A stretch of DNA of 64,000 bases from Burkholderia ambifaria (lineage in GTDB: Bacteria; Pseudomonadota; Gammaproteobacteria; Burkholderiales; Burkholderiaceae), in contig NZ_LKPJ01000008.1 of NCBI RefSeq assembly GCF_001443045.1, forward strand, positions 31,774 through 95,773, given 5' to 3'. This document shows positions 56,930-64,000 of the stretch, one piece after another. Position numbers and translations under genes: made by a program. The notes beneath the pieces are model-generated. The model was not told the origin of the DNA and did not search any database. It saw nothing but the letters and a program-made list of their open reading frames with translations. Each line of letters opens with the position of its first letter. The first letter of the stretch is position 1.

Positions 56930-57859
56930 TCAGTCACCGCTCGCACTCGTGCCCGTGTCGTTCAGCGCATCCGCCATCAACTCCCCGAACCACTCGATGA
57001 ACGCGTTGAGCCGCCGCGACCGGTGCCGGCGATGCGGATACACGGCCGACACGTCCATCGGCGCGGCCCGATGGCCGGGCATCACCTCGACCAGCGCACC
57101 GCTGTCGAGCAGATGCATGACGTCGAACCGCGGAATCTGGATCAGCCCCATCCCGGCAATGCAGCTCGCGATATAGGTTTCGGCGTTGTTGACGATCACG
57201 CGGCTCGGCAACGCCAGTGTGTGCCGCCCACCGTCCGCGCAGTATTCCCAGCCGAGCTCGCGCCCGGTCGTCGGCGACGCATAGCCGATCGCCCAGTGGC
57301 CGTGCGCGAGCGCATCCGGATGCTCGGGCACGCCGCATTCGCGCAGGTAGTCGGGGCTCGCACAGTTGATCAGCGCAAACTGCCCGAGCGGCCGTACGAC
57401 GAGACTGCTGTCCGCGAGCCGCCCGACCCGGATCGCGCAGTCGACGCCTTCCTGCACGAGGTCGATCGACCGGTCGGTCGAGCCGAGCGAGAGCTGCAGC
57501 TTCGGATACTGGCGAAACAGCGAAGGCAGCGCGGGCGCGACCACGCGACGCGCGATCCGGCTCGGCACGTCGACGCTCAGCCGCCCGATCACGTCGCGGT
57601 CGCGGCGGCGGAACAGGCGATCGAGGTCGTCGGCCTCCGCGAGCAGCCGCCGGCCGCGCTCGAGCAGCAGCGCGCCGTCGGCAGTCAGCTGGACCTGCCG
57701 TGTCGTGCGGTGCAACAGGCGCGTGCCAAGCGCCGTCTCGAGCTGCTGGACGGCCGCCGACACGGTCGCGCGCGGCACGTCGAGCGCATGCGCGGCCTTG
57801 ATGAAGCTGCCCATCTCGGCAACCTGAAGGAAGATTCTGACCTGGTCCAGCTTGTCCAT
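56930..57859 (-). CDS. LysR-family transcription regulator
   Basis: A 309-residue regulator of the same CrgA-like group as the one at 55004. HTH residues are in FLQVAEMGSFIKAAHALDVPRATVSAAVQQLE; the effector domain includes GRLSVDVPSRIARRVVAPALPSLF. The frame runs on to 58090, but MDKLDQVRIF at 57859 is the normal start. It reads in the same direction as the SDR gene at 58039, 179 bases downstream of that gene's stop. The target is uncertain. Confidence 0.87.
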   Translation of the reverse strand: MDKLDQVRIFLQVAEMGSFIKAAHALDVPRATVSAAVQQLETALGTRLLHRTTRQVQLTADGALLLERGRRLLAEADDLDRLFRRRDRDVIGRLSVDVPSRIARRVVAPALPSLFRQYPKLQLSLGSTDRSIDLVQEGVDCAIRVGRLADSSLVVRPLGQFALINCASPDYLRECGVPEHPDALAHGHWAIGYASPTTGRELGWEYCADGGRHTLALPSRVIVNNAETYIASCIAGMGLIQIPRFDVMHLLDSGALVEVMPGHRAAPMDVSAVYPHRRHRSRRLNAFIEWFGELMADALNDTGTSASGD

Positions 57860-58038
57860 CGGCGGGTGGAAAAAGTGGGTTCGGACGACCGTCACCGGCA
57901 AACGCCGGGCGTCGCGGCCGATGCCTGCGGCACAGAAGAAACGGGCGCGTAGCTTCGTGCCCGCGCGCCCGTCCATTGTCCATGCAAACGGTCCATTGCG
58001 GGTTCCCGCGCGCACACGGCGCCCGCCGACACGGCCCG

Positions 58039-58812
58039 TTACTTCGTCGTATAGCCGCCGTTGATCAGGATCGTCTGGCCGGTGATCCACCAGCCGTCGG
58101 TCACGAGGTGACGGATGAACGGCACGACGTCCTCGATGTCGGTGAGGCCCGTCTTGCTGAACGGCGACAGCGCGGCCGCCGTCTTGTGATACGCGACCGC
58201 GTCGGCGCCTTCGGCCGGATAGAAGAACGGCGTGTCCATCGGACCCGGCCCGACCGCCGTCACCGAGATGCCGCGCGCGCCGTACTCCTTCGCCGCTGCG
58301 CGCGTGAAGTGCTCGACCGGCGCCTTCGACCCTTCGTAGGCCGCATAGAACGGCGTGAACGCGCCGAGCAGCGACGTCACGAGCGTGACGAGCTTGCCGT
58401 GATCCTCGAGGTGCCGCCCCGCTTCCTTGATGAAGAAGAACGCCGACTTGCTGTTCACCGCGAACATCTCGTCGTATTCGGCCTCCGAAATTTCCGTGAA
58501 CGGTTTCTTCAGCACCTTGCCCACGGTGTTGATCGCGATGTCGATCTTGCCGAAGCGCTGCTTCGCGTCGTCGAACAGTTTTTCGACCGCGGCGGCCGTC
58601 GTCAGGTCGGCCTGGAACGTCGCGGCTTGCGCGCCGGCCGCGCGCACGGCGGCGGCCGTCTCCTCGGCCTGCGCCTGCGACGCCGCGCTGTTGTAGTGAA
58701 TCGCCACCGCCTTCGCGCCGTGGCCGGCCAGGTCCCGGGCGATCAGGCCGCCGAGATTCTTGGCGCCGCCTGCGATCAGGACGACCTTGTCTGCGAGCGT
58801 GTGAGTAGCCAC
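58039..58812 (-). CDS. Short-chain dehydrogenase/reductase
   Basis: A 257-residue SDR. The glycine-rich loop departs from the usual TGxxxGxG and reads LIAGGAKNLGGLIARDL, as in a subgroup with GGAKNLG. The catalytic Ser is in VTSLLGAFTPF, followed by the YAAYEGSKAPV motif, in which Tyr and Lys are kept. The closing GWWITGQTILINGGYTTK is regular. The start codon is preceded by an AAGGAG site. The substrate is unknown. Confidence 0.88.
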   Translation of the reverse strand: MATHTLADKVVLIAGGAKNLGGLIARDLAGHGAKAVAIHYNSAASQAQAEETAAAVRAAGAQAATFQADLTTAAAVEKLFDDAKQRFGKIDIAINTVGKVLKKPFTEISEAEYDEMFAVNSKSAFFFIKEAGRHLEDHGKLVTLVTSLLGAFTPFYAAYEGSKAPVEHFTRAAAKEYGARGISVTAVGPGPMDTPFFYPAEGADAVAYHKTAAALSPFSKTGLTDIEDVVPFIRHLVTDGWWITGQTILINGGYTTK

Positions 58813-59004
58813 GGTTGACTCCTTTTAGCGTTGAATGAAGCTAGGAGTGTAGGCACGCGCAACGCACCGGTCAGCCCGGCGCGGCTGGATGGATTATCCA
58901 GAAAAGCGGTCCAATCGAGCGGCGGGAATGGCGGGCTGCCCCACCGACAGCGGCCGCGAAATCGGCTCGGCGCGATACGATGCGCGGCCCCGGCGCCGCG
59001 CGAA

Positions 59005-59505
59005 TCACCGTGTGTACAGCACCGCGTCGATCTTGCCGAGCAGCCACTGCATGCCGGCCAGATGCTGCTGGTCGTGGCTGCACAGGTAGTGAAGGAGGCC
59101 GCGCACGGTCAGCGCGCCATAGCCTTCGAACTCGCCGGTGCGTGCAAACTGATCGGGCGTGAGGCGCGCCACGAGGCCGAGCGTCTCGCGCCGTGCGTCG
59201 CGAATCGCCGCGAGCACGTCGGATGCGTACGCGGCGTCGTAGCGGCGCGCGATCGCGAGCGCGTCGCCGTCGACCGACACGAGCAGCGGGTGGTCTTCCT
59301 CGAGCATCCGCCGCAGCCGCACGTGATAGCCGTCGATCTCGATGTCGCGCACGTGGCAGAGCTGCCCGAGCGGCGAGAAGTGCTCGCTCGGGATGCCGCT
59401 CCAGTCGTCGGGCGTCCAGCGCGCGTAGCCGTCCGGCACGGCGGCGAAATGGGCTTCGAGCTGGCGGGGAAAATCGGCGAGTGCATCGAGCGTCGTCGGA
59501 TTCAT
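59005..59505 (-). CDS. DinB-fold family protein
   Basis: A 166-residue four-helix protein of the DinB/YfiT type. Three histidines in the expected places (LCHVRDIEIDGYH near residue 50, and HDQQHLAGMQWLL near 145) could bind a divalent metal, as in thiol-dependent transferases of this fold. The thiol and substrate are unknown in Proteobacteria. The start at 59505 gives MNPTTLDALADFPRQLEAHF; the longer frame to 59571 is Arg-rich and rejected. Confidence 0.8.
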   Translation of the reverse strand: MNPTTLDALADFPRQLEAHFAAVPDGYARWTPDDWSGIPSEHFSPLGQLCHVRDIEIDGYHVRLRRMLEEDHPLLVSVDGDALAIARRYDAAYASDVLAAIRDARRETLGLVARLTPDQFARTGEFEGYGALTVRGLLHYLCSHDQQHLAGMQWLLGKIDAVLYTR

Positions 59506-59712
59506 GCGGCAAACTCCGTGGCGGATGAAGACGGCGGCAGCTCTGGCACGGGCCTGCCGCCGCCGTGGCACGACTTCACGCTGAAGCCGTACGTCCCTTG
59601 CGTGCGACGGCCGTCGGTCGCGAAGGATGAGCGCGCGCAGCGCTCCGGCAGCTTACCAGCGCGGGCGGGTTCGTGCCGGTGCCGGCACGCGGCTTGATAG
59701 AATGCGCGCGCT

Positions 59713-60429
59713 ATGGATCTCGAAAGCATTCTCTACACGCAGGGCTTCGGCTCGCGCCGCCAGTGCCGCGGCCTGATCGAAACGGGCCGCGTCACCGTCG
59801 CGGGTGCGAGCGCGACCGACCCCGACGCGTCGTTCGACACCGACGGCCTGGTGTTCACGGTCGACGACACCGCGTGGCCGTTCCACGCCCGCGCGTATCT
59901 CGCGCTCAACAAGCCGGCCGGCTACGAGTGTTCGCGCGAGCCGCAACACCACGCGAGCGTGTTCAGCCTGCTGCCCGCGCCGCTCGTCGCGCGTGGCGTG
60001 CAGTGCGTCGGCCGCCTGGACCAGGACACGACGGGCCTGCTGCTGCTGTCCGACGACGGCCAGTTCGTGCATGCGTACACGTCGCCGAAGCGCAAGGTGC
60101 CGAAGACCTACGTCGCGACCGTGCGCCACCCGCTCGACGACACCCAGCTGGACGCGCTGCGCGCCGGCGTGCAGCTCCACGGCGAGCCGAAGCCGATCGC
60201 AGCGGTCGCCGCCGACGCGCGCGACACGCATGCGCTCGCGCTGACCGTCCTCGAAGGCAAATATCATCAGGTGAAACGCATGGTCGCCGCGGCCAGCAAT
60301 CGCGTCGAGGCACTGCACCGCGAAAGCATCGGCGGCTTCACGCTGCCGGATGACCTGGCGCCCGGCGCGTGGCGCTGGCTCGGGGAAAGCGACCTTTCAG
60401 CCCTGCGCAATCCCGTCAAAACCCTGTAA
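59713..60429 (+). CDS. rsuA: RsuA-family pseudouridine synthase
   Basis: Converts a uridine to pseudouridine in ribosomal RNA, probably U516 of 16S. The 238-residue protein has an N-terminal S4-like domain (MDLESILYTQGFGSRRQCRGLIETGRV). The catalytic aspartate lies in VGRLDQDTTGLLLLSDDG near residue 105, and the KYHQVKRMVAAASNRVEALHR motif follows. The length and the KPAGYECSRE start of the catalytic domain fit RsuA better than RluB, which is longer. Confidence 0.9.
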   Translation: MDLESILYTQGFGSRRQCRGLIETGRVTVAGASATDPDASFDTDGLVFTVDDTAWPFHARAYLALNKPAGYECSREPQHHASVFSLLPAPLVARGVQCVGRLDQDTTGLLLLSDDGQFVHAYTSPKRKVPKTYVATVRHPLDDTQLDALRAGVQLHGEPKPIAAVAADARDTHALALTVLEGKYHQVKRMVAAASNRVEALHRESIGGFTLPDDLAPGAWRWLGESDLSALRNPVKTL

Positions 60430-60534
60430 GGGAAAATCCGCACGACCGTTCGAAGTCCGGCCGCATCGCGGCCGAACGTTCCCCCGCTATACTGAAATCA
60501 CAAGCTGTAAGAGCAGCAATGCAGGGGAGACATC

Positions 60535-60723
60535 ATGAACATCAACCATTCGTTCGAACTGTCGTACGTGACGATCGCGTTCGCGGTCATGGGCGCCATC
60601 GTGATCGGCGCGCTGCTGGCCACGATGCACATGAAGCACAAATACCATCCGAACCTGATTGGCGCGCTGATCGGCGCGTTGCTGTGCTTCCTGCTGATCG
60701 AGGCGTTACCGGCGCTGACCTGA
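60535..60723 (+). CDS. Small membrane protein, 62 residues
   Basis: Two predicted membrane helices (VTIAFAVMGAIVIGALLAT and LIGALIGALLCFLLIEAL) joined by a short positively charged loop (MHMKHKYHPN). GGGAGA precedes the ATG at good spacing, which supports translation. No family was recognised. Its last 18 bases overlap the stop end of the convergent epimerase-like gene. Confidence 0.6.
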   Translation: MNINHSFELSYVTIAFAVMGAIVIGALLATMHMKHKYHPNLIGALIGALLCFLLIEALPALT

Positions 60724-61743
60724 CGCGCTGCGCGGCGCGAGCGTTTGAAGGAATTCGTCTACGGTTGGATAGCGCAACGTCACGCACAATTCGGTCTTGA
60801 GCCGTGCATTGGACAGGCGCCGCGACTCGCGCATGAACGACAGGAGCGTTGGCTCGAGCTGATGCTCGGCGTCCGCGCGACTGATACGCGGCGGCGGCGG
60901 CAGGCCGAATGCCTGTGCGACCCGGTCGAAATACTCTCCCATCCGCAGTTCGCTGTCGTCCGACGCGTGCACGGCGCGCGCCGGCTTGCCGCGCACGGCC
61001 GCGCGGCGCAGGATCGTCGCGAGATCGTCCGCATGGATGTGATTGGTGTAGACGTCGTCGGCCGGCTCGAGCGCCGGCGTGCCGCGTTCGAGCCGCGCGA
61101 GCGGCAATCGGTTCGCCGCGTAGATGCCGGGAATGCGCACGATGCGCGCGGACAGCACGCCGCGCACCGTCGCCGCCCGCAGCTGGCGCTCGGCCGACAC
61201 GCGCCGGAACGCGCGCGGATTCGCGGGGCGCAGCGGCTGCGTTTCGTCGATCCGCGCCCCGCCGCAATCGCCGTATACGCCCGTCGTACTGGCATAGACG
61301 AGCGTCGGCGCGCGAAGGGCGTCGGGTACAATACGCGCTGCCTGAAGCGGCATGCCGGCCTGTCGGGTCGCGGCGCGCAGCGTGCGAAGCCGGCCCACCG
61401 AAGACACCGACGGTGCGCGGGGTCGCCGTGCAGGCACGGACAATGCGGCGATCAACGCACGGGTGCGGCGATCGTCGCGGCCGTCGGATGGCGGCGGTGC
61501 GAGATGCAGGATCGTGCGGGCAAGCCCGGCGATCCGTACGAGTGTCGCCCGGTGATCCAGGTTGCCGACGATCGGCGTCGCGCCGGCCGCGCGCAATTCG
61601 TCGCAGCGGCCCGGATGGCTCGTCAGCGCGACGATGCGCAGGTTGCGGCGCGCGGCGCGCCACTGCGCGACGCAGCGCAGCCCGACGTCGCCGCAGCCGA
61701 CGATCAGTGCGCGCGGCCGGCGCAGGATTCGAGTCGCGATCAT
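60706..61743 (-). CDS. NAD-dependent epimerase/dehydratase-like protein
   Basis: A 345-residue extended-SDR (Rossmann) protein, similar to the YeeZ type. The dinucleotide loop reads RALIVGCGDVGLRCVAQW (residues about 9-26), a GxGxxG form, followed by LVYASTTGVYGDCGG with the Tyr region, and VYTNHIHADDLATIL. The usual YxxxK is not clear, as in many YeeZ-like proteins. ATG 61743 gives MIATRILRRPRALIVG; the open frame to 62271 is not protein-like. Confidence 0.83.
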   Translation of the reverse strand: MIATRILRRPRALIVGCGDVGLRCVAQWRAARRNLRIVALTSHPGRCDELRAAGATPIVGNLDHRATLVRIAGLARTILHLAPPPSDGRDDRRTRALIAALSVPARRPRAPSVSSVGRLRTLRAATRQAGMPLQAARIVPDALRAPTLVYASTTGVYGDCGGARIDETQPLRPANPRAFRRVSAERQLRAATVRGVLSARIVRIPGIYAANRLPLARLERGTPALEPADDVYTNHIHADDLATILRRAAVRGKPARAVHASDDSELRMGEYFDRVAQAFGLPPPPRISRADAEHQLEPTLLSFMRESRRLSNARLKTELCVTLRYPTVDEFLQTLAPRSASGQRR

Positions 61744-61849
61744 GTTGGTTGCGAAATCAGTAGCCACCGTTGCGCGGCGCGCAACGGGTTTGCATTGTAG
61801 CTGCCGTGCGCGACATGCACGGTCCCCACATTTTGTTCTATTTGGTTCT

Positions 61850-62881
61850 ATGGCATTCAACGTTACTCTCAAGCAAAGCGGCCGGCAGTTCCAGGTCGAG
61901 TCGGACGAAACCGTGCTGGCGGCGGCGCTGCGCCAGAACGTCCATCTGCCGTACGGGTGCAAGAACGGCGCGTGCGGCTCCTGCAAGGGCCAGATCGTGT
62001 CGGGCCAGATCGAACAAGGCCCGCACGCCGCGTCGGCATTGTCCAACGACGAACGCACGCGCGGCCTCGCGCTGCTGTGCTGCTCGAAGGCGCAATGCGA
62101 CCTCGAGATCGACGTGCGTGAAATCGCCGGCGTCGACGGCGTGCAGGTGAAGAAGCTGCCGTGCCGGATCGCCGCGCTCGAGCGCCGCGCCGACGACGTG
62201 ATGGTCGTGAAGCTGCAGCTGCCCGCCAACGAGCGCCTGCAATACCTCGCGGGGCAGTACGTCGAATTCATCCTGAAGGACGGCTCGCGTCGCAGCTACT
62301 CGATGGCGAACGCGCCGCACGAGGAAGGCCCGATCGAGCTGCACATCCGCCACATGCCGGGCGGCAAGTTCACCGACCACGTGTTCGGCGCGATGAAGGA
62401 GCGCGACATCCTGCGCTTCGAAGGCCCGCTCGGCACGTTCTTCCTGCGCGAGGACTCCGACAAGCCGATCGTGCTGCTCGCGTCGGGCACCGGCTTCGCG
62501 CCGATCAAGGCGATCGTCGAGCACGTGAAGCACACGGGCATCACGCGCCCGATGACGCTCTACTGGGGTGCTCGCCGCAAGCAGGACATCTACCTCGGCG
62601 AGCTCGCCGAGCAATGGGCGCGCGAGATCCCGAACTTCACGTACGTGCCGGTGCTGTCCGAACCGGACGACGCCGACCAGTGGACCGGCCGCACCGGCTT
62701 CGTCCACCGCGCGGTGATCGAGGACCTGCCCGATCTGTCGGGCCATCAGGTGTACGCATGCGGCGCGCCGGTGATGGTTGAATCCGCGCAGCGCGACTTC
62801 ACGCAGCACCACGCGCTGCCGGCCGACGAGTTCTACGCGGATTCGTTCACGAGCGCCGCCGATCTCGCGCATCCGGTCTGA
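61850..62881 (+). CDS. 2Fe-2S ferredoxin-FAD-NAD(P) oxidoreductase
   Basis: A 343-residue electron-transfer flavoprotein, often annotated as CDP-6-deoxy-3,4-glucoseen reductase. The N-terminal plant-type ferredoxin has cysteines in YGCKNGACGSCKG (residues 37, 42 and 45) and LLCCSKAQCD. The FAD domain has the motif SRRSYSMANAP, and the NAD domain has LASGTGFAPIKAIVEH and VYACGAPVMVESA. It likely passes electrons to an oxygenase or reductase encoded elsewhere; the sugar role implied by the common name is not supported by its neighbours. It is divergent from the epimerase-like gene. Confidence 0.87.
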   Translation: MAFNVTLKQSGRQFQVESDETVLAAALRQNVHLPYGCKNGACGSCKGQIVSGQIEQGPHAASALSNDERTRGLALLCCSKAQCDLEIDVREIAGVDGVQVKKLPCRIAALERRADDVMVVKLQLPANERLQYLAGQYVEFILKDGSRRSYSMANAPHEEGPIELHIRHMPGGKFTDHVFGAMKERDILRFEGPLGTFFLREDSDKPIVLLASGTGFAPIKAIVEHVKHTGITRPMTLYWGARRKQDIYLGELAEQWAREIPNFTYVPVLSEPDDADQWTGRTGFVHRAVIEDLPDLSGHQVYACGAPVMVESAQRDFTQHHALPADEFYADSFTSAADLAHPV

Positions 62882-63109
62882 ACACCGGGCGCGCCCGCGT
62901 CCCCCGCTGCGCGCCGCCGTGTCACATCCGTGGCATCGCGGCGGTTTACAGTGGGGCGCGGGATGCCTTATGCTTGCGCACATGAACCGCTTCCTGTCCG
63001 CTCTCCGACGTCGCCGCTCGCCGCTCCGCCCGGATGCCGCCGGCTCGTCACGGACTCGCGCGTAACCCTTCTCCGCTTCACCGGTTACGCACAAGCTGTT
63101 CGATCCACC
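62882..63109 (+). promoter_or_regulatory. Leader region of the aminotransferase gene with Arg-rich short frame
   Basis: A short frame, ATG at 62970 (or 62982) to TAA at 63063-63065, encodes about 31 residues with eight arginines (for example [11 protein letters not shown]). Its stop codon lies in the 5' arm of an 8-bp inverted repeat, GCGTAACC (63060-63067) and GGTTACGC (63083-63090). A terminator follows at 63110. The layout resembles a transcription attenuator sensing arginine, but GC-rich random frames are also Arg-rich, no good ribosome site is seen and no clear antiterminator pairing was found. Confidence 0.35.
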
Positions 63110-63132
63110 AGCCACGGCCTTCCGTGGCTTTT
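63110..63132 (+). terminator. Rho-independent terminator before the aminotransferase gene
   Basis: AGCCACGG and CCGTGGCT form a perfect 8-bp stem with a four-base loop and six T residues, 44 bases before the next ATG. It ends an upstream or leader transcript. Confidence 0.8.
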
Positions 63133-63175
63133 TTATTGCCCGTTTCCCTTTCAACGCCCGCTGGAGTCTGCTGCC

Positions 63176-64000
63176 ATGCCCCTGAACGATTACCCGATCG
63201 ACTCGCTGATGTACATCACGAACCGCCCCGACATCGTGTTTACGCACGGCAAGGGTTCGTGGCTCTACGATCACACGGGCAAGCGCTATCTGGACTTCAT
63301 TCAGGGCTGGGCCGTCAACAGTCTCGGCCACTGCAACGACGGCATCGTCGAAGCGCTGAAGACGCAGGCCGAGAAGCTGCTGAACCCGTCGCCCGCGTTC
63401 TACAACGAACCGATGGCGAAGCTCGCGGACCTGCTCACGCAGCACAGCGTATTCGACAAGGTGTTCTTCACGAACAGCGGCGCGGAAGCGAACGAAGGCG
63501 CGATCAAGCTCGCGCGCAAGTGGGGCCGCAAGTTCAAGAACGGCGCATACGAGATCATCACGTTCGACCACAGCTTCCACGGCCGCACGCTCGCGACGAT
63601 GTCGGCCAGCGGCAAGCCGGGCTGGGACACGATCTACGCACCGCAGGTGCCGGGCTTCCCGAAGGCCGAGCTGAACGACATCAACTCGGTCGAGAAGCTG
63701 ATCACCGACAAGACCGTCGCGGTGATGCTCGAGCCGATCCAGGGCGAAGGCGGCGTGATTCCGGCGACGCGTGAATTCATGCAGGCGCTGCGCGCGCTGA
63801 CGAAGCAGCACAACCTGCTGCTGATCGTCGACGAAGTGCAGAGCGGCTGCGGGCGCGCCGGCACGCTGTTCGCGTACGAGCTGTCCGGCATCGAGCCGGA
63901 CATCATGACGCTCGCGAAAGGCATCGGCGGCGGCGTGCCGCTCGGCGCGCTGCTGTCGAAGGCCGACGTCGCGGTGTTCGAGGCCGGCGACCAGGGCGGC
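63176..64000 (+). CDS. argD: Acetylornithine aminotransferase-like protein (3' truncated)
   Basis: Class III PLP aminotransferase; 275 codons are visible before the window ends. The N-terminus [22 protein letters not shown] is followed by [19 protein letters not shown] (PLP phosphate binding), [13 protein letters not shown], the PLP-stacking [15 protein letters not shown] and the Schiff-base lysine in [15 protein letters not shown] (about residue 247). It is most like ArgD of arginine biosynthesis; AstC of arginine catabolism and ornithine aminotransferases share these motifs. CTGGAG lies upstream of the ATG. Confidence 0.85.
   Translation, partial: MPLNDYPIDSLMYITNRPDIVFTHGKGSWLYDHTGKRYLDFIQGWAVNSLGHCNDGIVEALKTQAEKLLNPSPAFYNEPMAKLADLLTQHSVFDKVFFTNSGAEANEGAIKLARKWGRKFKNGAYEIITFDHSFHGRTLATMSASGKPGWDTIYAPQVPGFPKAELNDINSVEKLITDKTVAVMLEPIQGEGGVIPATREFMQALRALTKQHNLLLIVDEVQSGCGRAGTLFAYELSGIEPDIMTLAKGIGGGVPLGALLSKADVAVFEAGDQGG

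Overview
The window is GC-rich (roughly two-thirds G+C), densely coding and free of insertion sequences, phage genes or CRISPR arrays. Gene order and protein character point to the main chromosome of a betaproteobacterium of the genus Burkholderia, probably the B. cepacia complex. Supporting signs are the DUF2486 and DUF3460 genes, the ApbC/MetG/TamAB neighbourhood, APS-type CysH with DUF934, and the zapB-zapA-6S RNA order. This is core genome rather than an island.

Layout. 1-7.6 kb: end of an MmyB-type regulator, argH, a HAD phosphatase, a PLP amino-acid decarboxylase coupled to an LprI-like gene, dcd, and a SodC-like lipoprotein that has lost most metal ligands. 7.7-18.6 kb: apbC, an OmpA-family lipoprotein, metG, tamB and tamA. 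18.8-22.8 kb: a DUF3460 gene with scpA, panC-panD, an orphan ParA ATPase and a DoxX protein. 23.2-33.2 kb: a cobalamin locus. cobQ stands divergent from cobU-cbiB-cobD-btuF. On the opposite strand runs btuC-btuD-cobT-cobS-cobC, headed by a cobalamin riboswitch; between riboswitch and btuC only N- and C-terminal scraps of a btuB receptor gene seem to remain.

33.3-45.8 kb: zapB-like gene, zapA, 6S RNA, an EVE-domain gene, a SIMPL-domain protein, lgt, a LysR regulator divergent from ilvD, a small cytochrome c, a DUF2486 gene, holC and pepA, divergent lptF-lptG, and a CbiX-like chelatase. 45.9-53.3 kb: assimilatory sulfate reduction (siroheme methyltransferase, cysN, cysD, cysH, DUF934, cysI) with cysB divergent. 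The CysH is the 4Fe-4S APS-reductase type, so no APS kinase is needed. 53.3-64 kb: a leucine-type periplasmic binding protein, tRNA-Leu(CAA), a small lipoprotein, two LysR regulators with two short-chain dehydrogenases, a DinB-fold protein, an RsuA-type pseudouridine synthase, a small membrane protein, an epimerase-like protein, a 2Fe-2S flavoprotein reductase, and the start of an acetylornithine aminotransferase gene preceded by a possible attenuator leader.

No wholly new multi-gene system was recognised. The items most worth a second look are the cobalamin riboswitch with its eroded btuB, the metal-ligand-less SodC homologue, the Arg-rich leader with tandem hairpins before the aminotransferase, the hairpin that covers the dcd ribosome-binding site, and a possible small RNA before metG.
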